Shown: positions 1 to 10,359, numbered from the stretch's first letter. The stretch: 64,000 bases of DNA from Peptoniphilus lacrimalis DSM 7455 (GCF_000378725.1 NZ_KB900367.1:186001-250000), one strand, 5' to 3'. The notes: a model not told the origin generated them from the letters alone. Translations and numbers: made by a program.

Positions 1-1659
1 TTTCAAAGAGAATTTGAAGATGCCTTTATTTATGAAGAAACTGATGGACAGCTTCTATCGTCTGAAGAAATAAAAAAAGATATGGAAGAAGCCCATCCTA
101 TGGACAGACTTCTTTGTGCAGATGTAGGTTATGGAAAAACAGAAGTAGCTTTAAGAGCAGCCTTTAAGGCAATACTTGATGGCAAGCAAGTAGCATTTTT
201 AGTACCAACAACAATTCTCGCCCAACAGCACTACAATATAATGGTGGAAAGATTTAAAGATTTTCCGGTGGAAGTAGGTATACTCTCTAGGTTCAGAACC
301 AAAAAAGAGCAAAAGGAAACCATTGAAAAATTAAAAGCAGGAATTGTAGATATAGTTGTAGGCACTCACAGATTATTATCTAAAGATGTAGTCTTTAAAG
401 ATTTAGGTTTACTAATTATAGACGAAGAGCAAAGATTTGGAGTGCGTCACAAAGAAAAATTAAAAATGCTAAAGGAAAATATTGACACCCTAACTCTATC
501 AGCAACCCCCATACCTAGAACTTTACAAATGTCTATGATAGGCATAAGAGATATGTCTGTAATTGAAGAACCACCCGAAGAAAGATTTCCTGTAAAAACT
601 TATGTTTTGGAATATAATCCTCTGATGGTGAGGGAAGCAATTTTAAGAGAAGTTGAAAGAGGCGGTCAAGTTTATTTTGTCTATAACAGAGTTGCAAATA
701 TGGAATATAAACTTCAGCAACTAAGAGAACTTGTGCCAGAAGTAAGTTTTGTGATGGCTAACGGTCAGATGAATGAAAAAGATCTTGAAGACACTATGCT
801 TTCATTTTTGAGAGGGGATGTAGATGTCTTATTGTGTTCAACAATAATTGAAACAGGGATGGACGTTCAAAATGCCAACACAATGATTATTACTGATTCA
901 AATAGACTTGGATTATCACAGCTATATCAATTGAGAGGAAGAATAGGAAGGTCTTCAAGAGTTGCCTACGCATATTTTACCTATGAAAAAGATGTATCAA
1001 TTTCAGAAATAGCTCAAAAAAGGTTAAAAACAATTAAAGAATTTACAGAATTTGGCAGTGGATTTAAAATAGCTTTAAGAGATTTGGAAATCAGAGGTAG
1101 CGGTTCTATTTTGGGGTCAAAGCAACATGGTCATATAGATAATATAGGTTATGACCTTTACATGAAATATTTGACACAAGCCGTAAATAAATTGAAGGGA
1201 ATCGAAACTAGAGAAACCATTGAAACTGTAATTGATTTAAAAATCGATTCATATATACCAAAAACTTATATAGAAGATGAGCGTTTAAGACTAGAAATTT
1301 ATAATAAAATTTCTGTTTTAGAATCTGAAAAAGAATACAGCGATTTGATAGATGAATTGATAGATAGATTTTCAGATTTACCTAAAGAAGTTGTAAATCT
1401 TATGGATATATCCCTATTGAGATACAAGGCATCTAAGATAAATGTAATTTCAATAATTGAAAAAGATGGCAAATATACAATTAAATTAAATGAAGAAATC
1501 GGACTAAACTTAATAAAAGAGATGGGAGAAAATTTTAAATATATATCCTATGATTTATCTGAGCATTCAGAAATCATATTGGAAAAGTTAAAATATCCCA
1601 TGGAAGACTTAAAAAAAGCTTTAGTCATAATAAGTTCACAAAAAAATCACAACAAATAA
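1..1659 (+). CDS. mfd: Transcription-repair coupling factor Mfd (5' end outside window)
   Basis: Superfamily 2 DNA translocase that removes RNA polymerase stalled at lesions and recruits UvrA. The frame is open from base 1, so the N-terminal half (UvrB-homology and RNA polymerase-interaction domains) lies upstream. The visible 552 residues hold Walker A GYGKTE (visible residues 43-48), the DEEQ box in LIIDEEQRFG, the LSATPIPRTL motif, and motif VI LRGRIGRSSR, followed by the C-terminal TRCF domain that binds UvrA. The usual glycine before DVGYGKT is alanine here, a minor change. prsA-like lies 53 bp downstream. Identity is near certain from motif order. Confidence 0.97.
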   Translation, partial: FQREFEDAFIYEETDGQLLSSEEIKKDMEEAHPMDRLLCADVGYGKTEVALRAAFKAILDGKQVAFLVPTTILAQQHYNIMVERFKDFPVEVGILSRFRTKKEQKETIEKLKAGIVDIVVGTHRLLSKDVVFKDLGLLIIDEEQRFGVRHKEKLKMLKENIDTLTLSATPIPRTLQMSMIGIRDMSVIEEPPEERFPVKTYVLEYNPLMVREAILREVERGGQVYFVYNRVANMEYKLQQLRELVPEVSFVMANGQMNEKDLEDTMLSFLRGDVDVLLCSTIIETGMDVQNANTMIITDSNRLGLSQLYQLRGRIGRSSRVAYAYFTYEKDVSISEIAQKRLKTIKEFTEFGSGFKIALRDLEIRGSGSILGSKQHGHIDNIGYDLYMKYLTQAVNKLKGIETRETIETVIDLKIDSYIPKTYIEDERLRLEIYNKISVLESEKEYSDLIDELIDRFSDLPKEVVNLMDISLLRYKASKINVISIIEKDGKYTIKLNEEIGLNLIKEMGENFKYISYDLSEHSEIILEKLKYPMEDLKKALVIISSQKNHNK

Positions 1660-1712
1660 GACTTTATAGTGTATAATATAAATGTTTTATAATAAGATTA
1701 AGGAGTAGATGT

Positions 1713-2840
1713 ATGTTTTTAAAAAAATTCACAGTAGCTGTTCTTTCAGGATTAATGCTTGTAAGCTTGAGTGCTTGCGGTAAAGGACCAGAAGGAGTAG
1801 CAGCTAAAGTTAATGATGTTGAAATACCAATGGAAGATTTTTATAAATCTTATGCAATAAGAAGGAACCAATATGTTGCCAATGCTGGTGGAGATGAATC
1901 AGTTTTAGAAGGTCCAATAGACCCAACAGGCAAGCAATCAAAATTGACAGTAGATCAATATTTGAAAGACATTACGATTAAAGATTTAACTGAAACAGAA
2001 ATAATAAAGCAAGATGCAGCTGCTAATAATATAAAAGTAGAAGACAGCGAGATCCAAAAAATTCTTGACCAATATAAAGCTCAACTTGGTGGAGATGAAC
2101 AATTTAAAGCATATCTTGACTCATTAGGAATACCTCTTGACTACTTAAAAGAAGTTTTGAAAAATCAAACTCTTGTAGGAAAATATACTCAAGAAAAATA
2201 TAAAAATATTAAAGTAACAGACGATGATGTTAAGAAATATTATGATGAACATAAAGATGACTTCTTCAAAGCAAAAGCATCTCATATATTAGTTGATGAT
2301 TTAAAAAAAGCAAATGAAATCAAAAATGAAATTGATAAAGGCGCAAAATTTGAAGAAATGGCAAAAAAAGAATCTAAAGACACAGGTTCTGCTACAAACG
2401 GTGGAGATTTAGGAGAATTTACCAACGGTCAAATGGTTCAAAGTTTCAACGATGCAATTAAAAAGATGGAAAAGGGTGAAATTTCTGACCCAATTAAATC
2501 TGATTTTGGTTTCCATATAATAAAGCTAAAAGAAAGAAAACCTAGAACTTTTGATGAAGTTAAAGATGAAATTAAGAGCAAACTAACTCAAGAAAAATAT
2601 GAAAAAGCTATTAAAGAAGTAGTTAGCAAGGCAAAAGTTAAAAAATATGTAAAAGCTGAAGACGAAATTAAAATTCCTGATGAATTTAAAAATTATGGCA
2701 AAGTAAAACAAGATGCCACAAAAGAAAATTCACAAGCCTCTGAAGGTGCAAACAAAGAAACAAATGCACAAGAAAAAAACGCTGAAAAAAATCAAAACAA
2801 GGGAAATAATAAAGCTTCACAAGAAAAGAAAAGTAAATAA
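1713..2840 (+). CDS. prsA: PrsA/SurA-like peptidyl-prolyl isomerase lipoprotein
   Basis: Extracytoplasmic foldase lipoprotein of 375 residues. The N-terminus is a signal peptide with lipobox LSAC, so Cys22 should be lipidated and the protein anchored outside the membrane. Residues about 30-180 resemble a SurA-type chaperone region, and residues about 185-280 are a parvulin (PpiC) rotamase domain with KASHILVDD, GGDLGEF and FGFHIIKL. The last 50 residues are Lys/Asn/Gln-rich and probably unstructured. AAGGAG lies 8 bp before the ATG. It follows mfd and ends in a clear terminator. The symbol is a family name; SurA-like is the alternative label. Confidence 0.9.
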   Translation: MFLKKFTVAVLSGLMLVSLSACGKGPEGVAAKVNDVEIPMEDFYKSYAIRRNQYVANAGGDESVLEGPIDPTGKQSKLTVDQYLKDITIKDLTETEIIKQDAAANNIKVEDSEIQKILDQYKAQLGGDEQFKAYLDSLGIPLDYLKEVLKNQTLVGKYTQEKYKNIKVTDDDVKKYYDEHKDDFFKAKASHILVDDLKKANEIKNEIDKGAKFEEMAKKESKDTGSATNGGDLGEFTNGQMVQSFNDAIKKMEKGEISDPIKSDFGFHIIKLKERKPRTFDEVKDEIKSKLTQEKYEKAIKEVVSKAKVKKYVKAEDEIKIPDEFKNYGKVKQDATKENSQASEGANKETNAQEKNAEKNQNKGNNKASQEKKSK

Positions 2841-2887
2841 TCTTTTCTAAACTTAATAATTGCTGATTAATTTTAATCTGTAATATT

Positions 2888-2917
2888 AATGCTCTGATAA
2901 AATCAGGGCATTTTTTA
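2888..2917 (+). terminator. Intrinsic terminator after the prsA-like gene
   Basis: Stem GCTCTGAT / ATCAGGGC (one G-T pair), extended by three A-T pairs, loop AAA, followed by a run of Ts. Confidence 0.85.
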
Positions 2918-3005
2918 TTGGCAAAGAGAAAATGATAATAGAATTGGAGAAAATACATTTACTTTTGTTTATCTATATATTAACATGTTAAAAAGGAGGG
3001 TGATT

Positions 3006-3722
3006 ATGCTAGAGATTAAAAATTTATATAAATCTTATGGAAATAAAAATATCTTAAAAGGAATTAATTTAGAAGTTCTTGCTGGTGATATTTTTGCTTT
3101 TATCGGCAAGAATGGTGCTGGTAAAACGACTACTATTAAGTGTATTGTTGGGATTAATGATTTTGAAAAAGGTCTGATTAAGATTGATGGTATGGATGTT
3201 GTGAAAAATCCAATTGAATGTAAAAAAATAACGGCTTATATTCCTGACAATCCCGAACTTTATGAGTTTATGACAGGCATTAAGTACTTAAATTTTATTG
3301 CTTCTGTTTATGAGGTTGATATGGAAGAAGTCAAAGAAAAAACAGATTTTTTGATTAAAACTTTTGATCTTACAGATGCTTTATACGAACCTATATCTTC
3401 TTATTCTCATGGTATGAAGCAAAAGTTAAGTATAATTGCTAGTCTTATCCATAAACCCAAACTTCTAATTTTAGACGAGCCTTTTGTGGGTCTTGATCCA
3501 GAAGCGACATTTTATTTGAAAGAAGAGTTTAAAAATATGGTAAAAGAAGGAAGTGCTATTTTCTTTTCTACCCATGTTCTTGAAGTTGCTCAAAATTTAT
3601 GCAATAAACTTGCTATTTTGAAGGATGGGAAAATTGTAATTTCTGGAAACACCAAGGATGTGATTTCAAATTCATCTCTTGAAAATATTTTTATGGAGCT
3701 TGTAAATGCTAAGGATAAATAA
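3006..3722 (+). CDS. ABC transporter ATP-binding protein (ABC-2 type exporter)
   Basis: Cytoplasmic ATPase subunit of 238 residues paired with the membrane protein encoded directly downstream. Walker A is GKNGAGKTTT, Walker B is LLILDEPFVGLDP, the signature is the weak form SHGMKQKL common in ABC-2 exporters, and the switch His sits in STHVLE. An upstream ATG at 2985 is open in frame, but AAAAGGAGGG at 2991-3000 places the start at 3006. The 3' end overlaps the permease gene by 17 bp, so the two are translationally coupled. Substrate cannot be told from sequence. Confidence 0.9.
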   Translation: MLEIKNLYKSYGNKNILKGINLEVLAGDIFAFIGKNGAGKTTTIKCIVGINDFEKGLIKIDGMDVVKNPIECKKITAYIPDNPELYEFMTGIKYLNFIASVYEVDMEEVKEKTDFLIKTFDLTDALYEPISSYSHGMKQKLSIIASLIHKPKLLILDEPFVGLDPEATFYLKEEFKNMVKEGSAIFFSTHVLEVAQNLCNKLAILKDGKIVISGNTKDVISNSSLENIFMELVNAKDK

Positions 3723-5241
3723 AGAAATAATCTTATTAAAACTTGAAATTTTAAGACTTTTAAATAATAATAATCAGGGGAAGAAAAAATTTTTAACTGG
3801 ACTTTCTGCCAATGTTTTTATGGCTTTTATGTTTATTTTTTATTCAGCCAGTTTAACTCGTTCCTTTTATAAGGGAAACCCTCTGAAGGTGATCGTTACT
3901 TCAACAGTTATTGTATTTTTAATGATTTTTTGGGGCAATGTTTTGTATTCAAATAATTCTCTGTTTGAAAAAAGAGAGTTGGAAAATTTGTTGCCTATGC
4001 CTTTTACAAGTCTTGAATTAATTAGTTCAAAAATTTTAGGTATTTATGTTTATAATTTAGGAATTGTTGCATGTATGGTTATTTTTCCTTTTTTATATGT
4101 GACTTATGATAATTGTGGTTTTCCTTTTACTTTGTTTACTATTCTCATGCTTCTTAGCTTTCCTATGATACCTCTTTGCCTGTCTTTACTAGCAACAGCT
4201 TTTTTTGGGAAAATTTTTACTAACAAGATTGTGAAGATAATAGGCGGCATAATATTTTTTTCTATTGTGATATTTTTTTATATAATGCTTTATTTTTCTG
4301 ATAGAAGTTTGAATATTTTGGCAATTATTATCGAAAAACTCTCAAAAATAAGCCTTTTAAAAACATTTGGACAAATTTTTATTGAAGGAAACTATCTCAA
4401 GGGACTTATCTTTATGGGAATTTCAATCTTATTTTTTGGGCTTGTATCAGTATTTTTATCAAAAAATTATCTGGAAATTTTTTATAGAAAAGCTAATAAA
4501 ATTAAGAAGTCGTCCAATAAAGCTTTGAAAATGGTCACAAAAAATAAATCGAGGTCATTATTAGAAAAAGAAATTGGTCTATATTTTTCATATAATAATT
4601 ATATTTTAAATACAATTCTTGGCCCGATTCTTCTTTTGATTTTAGGCGTTGCTCCTCTAGTTACAGGCATGGCCAACTTGCAAAATATGATGGATTTTGA
4701 TGTGGAAAAGTTATTTACAACAAATTCAATTCTTGTTGTTACTGCTTTTGCAGCAATGGGTCAGACGACATATTGTTCACTTTCTATTGAGGGTAGAAAT
4801 TATTATTTGATGCAAACTCTACCTATAAAGGCTTGGGATGTTTTTAAAGCTAAGCTTAAGCTTGGAATCATACTTATATCAATTCCTCTGATATTTACAA
4901 GTCTTGTTTTAAGTCTTAAATTTAATTTAGGATTTTTAGCTTTTCTACTTTTAATAATTGCAGCTTTTTCTTATAGTTTGTTTGCTAATCTATTGGGACT
5001 AATATTTGATATAAATACCCTAAATATAAATTGGATTAATTCTAAAGAAGTTGTTAAAGGAAAGTTTTCGGTACTTCTTATTCAACTTATAATAGGTTTA
5101 ATGGTTTTAATCAGTTTTCTGATTTCAAATATATTATTTAAAAATAATAGGATTCTATCATGGATTATAATTATTATTTTTGTCAACATATTTAATTTTA
5201 TTCAAATATGGTATCTATCATCTAAAAATTTAAAAATGTGA
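3706..5241 (+). CDS. ABC-2 type exporter membrane protein
   Basis: Integral membrane protein of 511 residues with about ten to twelve hydrophobic segments and no soluble domain, consistent with the membrane half of an ABC-2 exporter. GGAG lies 7 bp before the ATG, inside the end of the ATPase gene. The pairing and overlap with that ATPase argue for one transporter. Phe- and Ile-rich segments and the charged loop near residue 265 (NKIKKSSNKA) are visible, but no family-specific motif reveals the substrate. The transcript ends in a strong terminator. Confidence 0.8.
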   Translation: MLRINKEIILLKLEILRLLNNNNQGKKKFLTGLSANVFMAFMFIFYSASLTRSFYKGNPLKVIVTSTVIVFLMIFWGNVLYSNNSLFEKRELENLLPMPFTSLELISSKILGIYVYNLGIVACMVIFPFLYVTYDNCGFPFTLFTILMLLSFPMIPLCLSLLATAFFGKIFTNKIVKIIGGIIFFSIVIFFYIMLYFSDRSLNILAIIIEKLSKISLLKTFGQIFIEGNYLKGLIFMGISILFFGLVSVFLSKNYLEIFYRKANKIKKSSNKALKMVTKNKSRSLLEKEIGLYFSYNNYILNTILGPILLLILGVAPLVTGMANLQNMMDFDVEKLFTTNSILVVTAFAAMGQTTYCSLSIEGRNYYLMQTLPIKAWDVFKAKLKLGIILISIPLIFTSLVLSLKFNLGFLAFLLLIIAAFSYSLFANLLGLIFDINTLNINWINSKEVVKGKFSVLLIQLIIGLMVLISFLISNILFKNNRILSWIIIIIFVNIFNFIQIWYLSSKNLKM

Positions 5242-5246
5242 AAATT

Positions 5247-5276
5247 TCCGCTGATTTTATATCGGCGGATTTTTTT
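5247..5276 (+). terminator. Intrinsic terminator after the ABC exporter pair
   Basis: Nine-base stem TCCGCTGAT / ATCGGCGGA (one G-T pair), loop of five bases, then a T run. Confidence 0.88.
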
Positions 5277-5290
5277 AATAAATTATCTTT

Positions 5291-5315
5291 AATCTATATA
5301 AAAATTGTATAGATT
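5291..5315. promoter_or_regulatory. Inverted repeat upstream of the NADH oxidase gene
   Basis: Perfect 8-bp arms AATCTATA and TATAGATT separated by 9 bases, 45 bp before the NADH oxidase start, in the region where its promoter must lie. Could be a redox- or metal-regulator operator; this is inference from position and symmetry only. Confidence 0.4.
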
Positions 5316-5359
5316 ATATAGGATAATAGTTATGAGATAATTTTTATTGGGAGGATTTT

Positions 5360-6700
5360 ATGAGTAAAATTATAATAGTTGGCGCTAATCACGCGGGTAC
5401 AGCTTGTATAAACACAATACTTGCTGAAAAAGGAAATAATGAAGTAGTAGTTTATGAAGCTAACAATAATCTATCATTCTTAGGTTGTGGTATGGCTCTA
5501 TGGATAGGCAAACAAATTTCAAATGGAGATAAATTATTTTATTGCGATAAGGAAACTTTTGAAAAAAATGGTGCTACAGTTCATATGGAAACTGAAATTT
5601 CTAAGATAGATTTTAAGGCTAAAAAAATTTATGCAAAAGACAAAAGTGGAAAAGAAATTATAGATTCTTATGACAAATTAGTTTTAGCAACAGGATCCCT
5701 ACCTATAATTCCAAAAATTCCTGGAATCGATCTTGAAAATGTTCAAAGAGTAAAAATTTATCAAAATGCCAAGGAAGTTATTGAAAAATTAAAAAATCCA
5801 GAAATTAAAAAAGTTACAGTAGTAGGAGCGGGTTATATTGGTGTAGAACTTGCTGAAGCTTTTGTAAGAAATGGTAGAGAAGTTGATCTTATTGATTTGG
5901 CAGACACTGTACTTTCAAGTTATTATGACGAAGAATTTTCCCAAGCTATGAAGGAAAATTTAAAAGAAAATGGTGTAAATCTTCATTTGGGTCAATCAGT
6001 TATGGAAATCATTGGAGATGAAAATAATAAGGTTAAGGCTGTTAAAACTGATAAGGGTCAATATGAAACAGATATGGTTCTTATGGCTATAGGTTTTAGA
6101 CCAAACACAAGCCTAGGCAAAGATGATTTGGAACTTTTCAGAAATGGAGCATATGTTGTTGATAAGCATCAAAGAACTTCTGTGAAAGATGTTTACGCAA
6201 TTGGTGATTGTGCTACAATTTTTGATAACACAATTGAAAATAAAAATTATATAGCTTTAGCAACAAATGCAGTTAGATCAGGACTTGTTGCAGCCTTTAA
6301 TATTTTAGGAAAAGATGTAGAATCTCTTGGAGTTCAAGGTTCTAATGGAATTTGTATTTTTGATTTAAAAATGGTTTCTACAGGTTTAAGTCTTAAAAAA
6401 GCTAAAAAACTTGGCTTAGATGTAGAATGTACAGATTTTGAAGATTTGCAAAAACCAGAATTTATGGAACATGACAATCCAAAAGTAAAAATAAGAATAG
6501 TTTATGATAAGAAGACAAGAGTAATTTTAGGGGCTCAAATGGCTTCACATTATGATATGTCTATGGGAATTCATATGTTCTCCTTGGCAATTTATAAGAA
6601 AGTAACAATTGATGAGCTAAAACTTCTTGATATTTTCTTCCTACCTCATTTTAATAAGCCATATAATTATATAACAATGGCTGCTTTGGGAGCTAAATAA
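5360..6700 (+). CDS. nox: FAD-dependent NADH oxidase (water-forming, Nox/CoA-disulfide reductase family)
   Basis: Flavoprotein of 446 residues that reduces oxygen with NADH, regenerating NAD+ and detoxifying O2 in an anaerobe. The FAD-binding start is [10 protein letters not shown] with His11; the single redox-active cysteine is Cys43 in [10 protein letters not shown], as in the Nox/Npx peroxidase-oxidase branch. The NAD-binding Rossmann motif [13 protein letters not shown] lies near residue 155, YAIGDCA near 278, and the C-terminus [11 protein letters not shown] is typical of Nox. GGGAGG precedes the ATG. Single-gene unit between two terminators. CoA-disulfide reductase is the main alternative activity. 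Confidence 0.88.
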   Translation: MSKIIIVGANHAGTACINTILAEKGNNEVVVYEANNNLSFLGCGMALWIGKQISNGDKLFYCDKETFEKNGATVHMETEISKIDFKAKKIYAKDKSGKEIIDSYDKLVLATGSLPIIPKIPGIDLENVQRVKIYQNAKEVIEKLKNPEIKKVTVVGAGYIGVELAEAFVRNGREVDLIDLADTVLSSYYDEEFSQAMKENLKENGVNLHLGQSVMEIIGDENNKVKAVKTDKGQYETDMVLMAIGFRPNTSLGKDDLELFRNGAYVVDKHQRTSVKDVYAIGDCATIFDNTIENKNYIALATNAVRSGLVAAFNILGKDVESLGVQGSNGICIFDLKMVSTGLSLKKAKKLGLDVECTDFEDLQKPEFMEHDNPKVKIRIVYDKKTRVILGAQMASHYDMSMGIHMFSLAIYKKVTIDELKLLDIFFLPHFNKPYNYITMAALGAK

Positions 6701-6739
6701 ATTAGTCTAAAATCCTATTTATTAATATATTAAAATTTG

Positions 6740-6784
6740 AATAGCCAAGCCCTCTAATATTTGGGGACTTGGTTATTTTTTTAA
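6740..6784 (+). terminator. Intrinsic terminator after nox
   Basis: Fifteen-base stem starting AATAGCCAAG and closing with ACTTGGTTATT, with two G-T pairs, then a long T run. Confidence 0.9.
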
Positions 6785-6891
6785 AAAACTAAGCTTTTAT
6801 AATTTTACACTAAGTATTCTTTAAATAAATACGTAATTTACTTTTTAATCATATACTTCACCTGTAGGAATATTCTTAGAGGGAGGAGTTT

Positions 6892-9800
6892 ATGAGAAAA
6901 AAATTTTGCTTAAAAAATCTTTTTTTACTCGGCTTTATTGCCTTGTTCCTTGTTTTTGGACCTATTGGCGTATTTGGTCAAGAAGCAAAAGAAGATTTAA
7001 AGGAAGAAATTAAGAATGTTGAAGTTAGTGAGGATGAAAAATTGACTTCTTTAAAAGCTCCAATTGAGCTTGAAAAAGAAAATAAAGAAGTTAAAAATCC
7101 TGAAAAAAATGAAAACACTGAAGCTAAAGAAGCTTTAAAAGATGATAAGGAAAAGGAAGAATTAAAAGAAAATTCTTCTGGTGAAAAATCCAATGAACCT
7201 GAAACTGATACTTCAAATGAAGGTGAAGAAAAATCTTCAGTTAGTGATGATGAGGATTCAAAAAAAGATGAAGAAATAAAGCCAGAATCTGATGAAAAAA
7301 AGTCTGATAATGAAATTAAAAAAAATGAAGATACAAAAAATGATAAGGATTCTGAAAATAAGGAAGCATCTGAAGACACAGTGAAAGTTGATGATGCAAA
7401 AAAAGATAATGGTGAAGTTAAAAATGAAGGGGAAAATAAATTTGATATTTCAATAATCAGTGATACCCACGTACTTCCTGAATCTATGCAAGGTAAAGAA
7501 GACAATAAAGATTTTACAAATGCAAAGAATTCAGATAGAAAGCTTTTTGTTGAAAGTACTGGACTTTTAGATTCAGCAATAAATATTATTGAAGAAAAGG
7601 GAAGTCAAATTTTAATTATCTCTGGAGATTTAACAAAAGATGGAGAAAAGCTCAGTCATGAATATCTTGCGCAAAAATTAAAGGAATGGCAAGAAAAAAA
7701 ACCAGGTAGGTCAGTTATCGTAGTTCCTGGTAATCATGACATTTATAATCACAATGCTTATGATTTTTCTTCAGGTGAGAGAGTAGAAGCAGAAAGAACT
7801 AGCCCTGATGATTTTATTAATATCTATGGAGATTTAGTTTATAAAAACTCAGAAATAATTTCTCAATATAGAGATAGTGATATTTATAAGGCATATCTTG
7901 CAGCAGTGAATGAAAAATATAAAAGAGAAGAAGAATATAAGAATTTTGCCCACGGATATACATCTTATGTAAAAAGATATGACAATAAGTATGAAGATAG
8001 AAATGGCTTAACTATTATTGGTCTTGATACAGCTATTTATACAATAGAATCTACAAAAAATCATAAAGACGGCTATCAAGAAACAGACGGTTCTGTTACT
8101 CTTGAACAAATGAAATGGATGGTAGATGAAGTAAGAAAGGCTCAAGCTAAAAATGATATTGTCGCAGTTGTATGCCACCATGCCTTTTTACCCCATTTCA
8201 AAAATCAAGAAAAATTTTTAAACCCCTACATTGTTCATGAATGGGATACTAAGTTCAAAGATGATGATGAAGCTATAAATGGTAAGACACCATCTGAAAT
8301 TTTAGCTGACTTAGGGGTTAAATTTTTATTTACAGGTCATCTTCATGCTCATGATATAGCTCACACAAAAACTGCAAAAGGAAATGATTTCTTTGACATT
8401 CAAACAGGTTCAACAGTAACATATCCACTTCCAGTTCGCCACGTAACATTTGTAAATAATTTTGACAAAGACCAACCTGGTTTTGATGCCCATATTACTA
8501 GCGAATTAATTAAAAAGTTTGAATATAAAGACCCTGATACAGGTGAAATGGTAACAGTTGATAATGCAACACAATATTCTCACAAAAATTCGTTAACAGC
8601 AGAACTTGTTTCAAACTTAGCTATGTACTATCTCGATGAATATGATTTAAATAACTTTAATTCCAAAAAATTAATATTTGGTCTGTTAAAAGATAAAGGA
8701 ATAGACCTTCCTGAAAATGGTTATGGAGATGCTGTATTAAATATAGTGGCTGGTTTACTTGGAAAGAAAGAAATTGAAACAGGTAATAATATGGTAAGTA
8801 AAGTAACCATAGAAGTTAAGGATATAGAAAACAAAGAAAAATATGGAGAAGGAAGAAAAATTGCTATAGATGTTGAATCAGCATTTGGAAAAGCACCTTT
8901 AATGATAAGACCTGAAAGATTGGAAGGAGCTATTGATTCAATTCTAGAACAAGTTGACACAAAAATTGTTACTAGAGAAAATGTTAGAGGTTGGCTGTAC
9001 AGAATTATTGATAAAATGATGCAAACTCCAGTTGGTCAAGAAAATGGTCAAGTAAAGACTCTTAAAGACCTTGCCAATGATTCTTATAATTCTTATTTAA
9101 GAGGAGATGAAGAACAAGCTCCTTACATTAAAGAAGTTGTAGAAAAATATAGTAAGAAAGAAAATGACCTTACTGCAGATATTTTAAAATATTCTAAAGA
9201 TACAATTGATCAAGTATTTGAAGAAATAACTTCAAAAATTGCTTATAAAATTCCTGATGAAAAATTGCCAGAAGATTTGAGAAAATTAAAAGCAAATGAT
9301 GAAGCTAAATTTGTAAAATATTTAATTGAGAGTGAAGATCCAGATAATGGGGCTGCTAATTTTATTATTGGCTTTGCACCAGCTATTACAGGTAAAAATG
9401 TCAATGATACATTATCAAAAGAAATGGTTGCTGGCTTAATTTATAAAGATAAAAAGAAGCATGAAAAAGTTGAAGGCTCTTTTATAGTAAATAAATTATT
9501 GGGACTTGGACCTGTTAAAGATATGCTTAATTCCTTAGCAAAAAAACTTGGTGGAGACACTATAAACCAAGCAGCAATTAGCGTTGTAAATGGTATGACG
9601 GATGAAAATGCAGCGGGTTATAATTATAAATTTCTACCAGATAGCAAGGGAGAATTTTCTTATATTTATTCTTCAGATGTAAAAGATGGAGCAAGCTTCA
9701 ATGAAAAAGATGGAAAATTTGAATTAAGTGGAGACATTGCAAAAGATTATAAGATTGAAAAAGTTGATATTCTTGTTGATGGAAAAGTAGTAAAGACCTT

Positions 9801-10359
9801 AAAGGGTACTGATAACATAACTGATCAAATTAAAGCTTTAGACCCTAAAGGAGAAGTTCAAGTAAATCTTACCATAACAAATGCTTATGGAAATACTTTC
9901 CTTATGACATCAAAGGCAACTTATAAAAAAGCAAATCCAACAAATCCAGTAAATCCATCAAACCCAGAAGAACCAGAAAACCCAACTGATCCTGTAGAAC
10001 CTGTTAAACCAGGAGAAAATGATAATAAAGTAACTGAAACTTTAAAGGGTGGTTCAAGTTCAAATATTGTCTCACGAGTTTCTGAAAAAGAAATAATTTT
10101 ACAAGCACCTCAAGTTGCTAAAGCTGGGGAAAGCATCTTTGCAAAAGTTAAGAATGCTAAAGCTAATACAACATATGCTTTATATCTTGATGAAAATAAA
10201 ATATCTGATGTTAAAACTGATAACCTTGGACAAGCTAGTGTTTTAGTTAAAATTCCTGAAAATTCAAGTAAAGATAAGTATGTATTATCTTTAAGAGATA
10301 TGAATGGAAATATTCTTGCAAAACAATCTATAAATGTTTTAAGAGCTCAAGCTGCATAA
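6892..10359 (+). CDS. Large secreted calcineurin-like metallophosphoesterase
   Basis: Exported protein of 1155 residues. Residues 1-30 form a signal peptide ending at VFGQ. Residues about 31-180 are a low-complexity Glu/Lys/Asp linker. A calcineurin-type phosphoesterase domain spans about 183-540 with the metal motifs SIISDTH, ISGDLTKDG, VPGNHD, CHHAF and GHLHAHD. The remaining 600 residues include a region of unknown fold, an Ig-like segment near 960-1010, a Pro/Asn repeat (NPTNPVNPSNPEEPENP) and a C-terminal beta-type domain. There is no LPXTG sorting signal or obvious S-layer motif, so attachment is unclear. GGGAGGAG precedes the ATG. Substrate is unknown; nucleotide or phosphodiester hydrolysis is likely. 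Confidence 0.85.
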   Translation: MRKKFCLKNLFLLGFIALFLVFGPIGVFGQEAKEDLKEEIKNVEVSEDEKLTSLKAPIELEKENKEVKNPEKNENTEAKEALKDDKEKEELKENSSGEKSNEPETDTSNEGEEKSSVSDDEDSKKDEEIKPESDEKKSDNEIKKNEDTKNDKDSENKEASEDTVKVDDAKKDNGEVKNEGENKFDISIISDTHVLPESMQGKEDNKDFTNAKNSDRKLFVESTGLLDSAINIIEEKGSQILIISGDLTKDGEKLSHEYLAQKLKEWQEKKPGRSVIVVPGNHDIYNHNAYDFSSGERVEAERTSPDDFINIYGDLVYKNSEIISQYRDSDIYKAYLAAVNEKYKREEEYKNFAHGYTSYVKRYDNKYEDRNGLTIIGLDTAIYTIESTKNHKDGYQETDGSVTLEQMKWMVDEVRKAQAKNDIVAVVCHHAFLPHFKNQEKFLNPYIVHEWDTKFKDDDEAINGKTPSEILADLGVKFLFTGHLHAHDIAHTKTAKGNDFFDIQTGSTVTYPLPVRHVTFVNNFDKDQPGFDAHITSELIKKFEYKDPDTGEMVTVDNATQYSHKNSLTAELVSNLAMYYLDEYDLNNFNSKKLIFGLLKDKGIDLPENGYGDAVLNIVAGLLGKKEIETGNNMVSKVTIEVKDIENKEKYGEGRKIAIDVESAFGKAPLMIRPERLEGAIDSILEQVDTKIVTRENVRGWLYRIIDKMMQTPVGQENGQVKTLKDLANDSYNSYLRGDEEQAPYIKEVVEKYSKKENDLTADILKYSKDTIDQVFEEITSKIAYKIPDEKLPEDLRKLKANDEAKFVKYLIESEDPDNGAANFIIGFAPAITGKNVNDTLSKEMVAGLIYKDKKKHEKVEGSFIVNKLLGLGPVKDMLNSLAKKLGGDTINQAAISVVNGMTDENAAGYNYKFLPDSKGEFSYIYSSDVKDGASFNEKDGKFELSGDIAKDYKIEKVDILVDGKVVKTLKGTDNITDQIKALDPKGEVQVNLTITNAYGNTFLMTSKATYKKANPTNPVNPSNPEEPENPTDPVEPVKPGENDNKVTETLKGGSSSNIVSRVSEKEIILQAPQVAKAGESIFAKVKNAKANTTYALYLDENKISDVKTDNLGQASVLVKIPENSSKDKYVLSLRDMNGNILAKQSINVLRAQAA

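Noticed and set aside
1635-1712. Promoter between mfd and the prsA-like gene
   Set aside because: A TATAAT at 1672-1677 is present, but no -35 lies at a usable distance and the TG is one base off for an extended -10; not supported enough to list.
6978-7505. Long Ser/Phe-rich open frame on the minus strand
   Set aside because: It is the complement of the Glu/Lys/Asp-rich stalk of the phosphoesterase; composition follows from the plus-strand repeats and no ribosome site is present.
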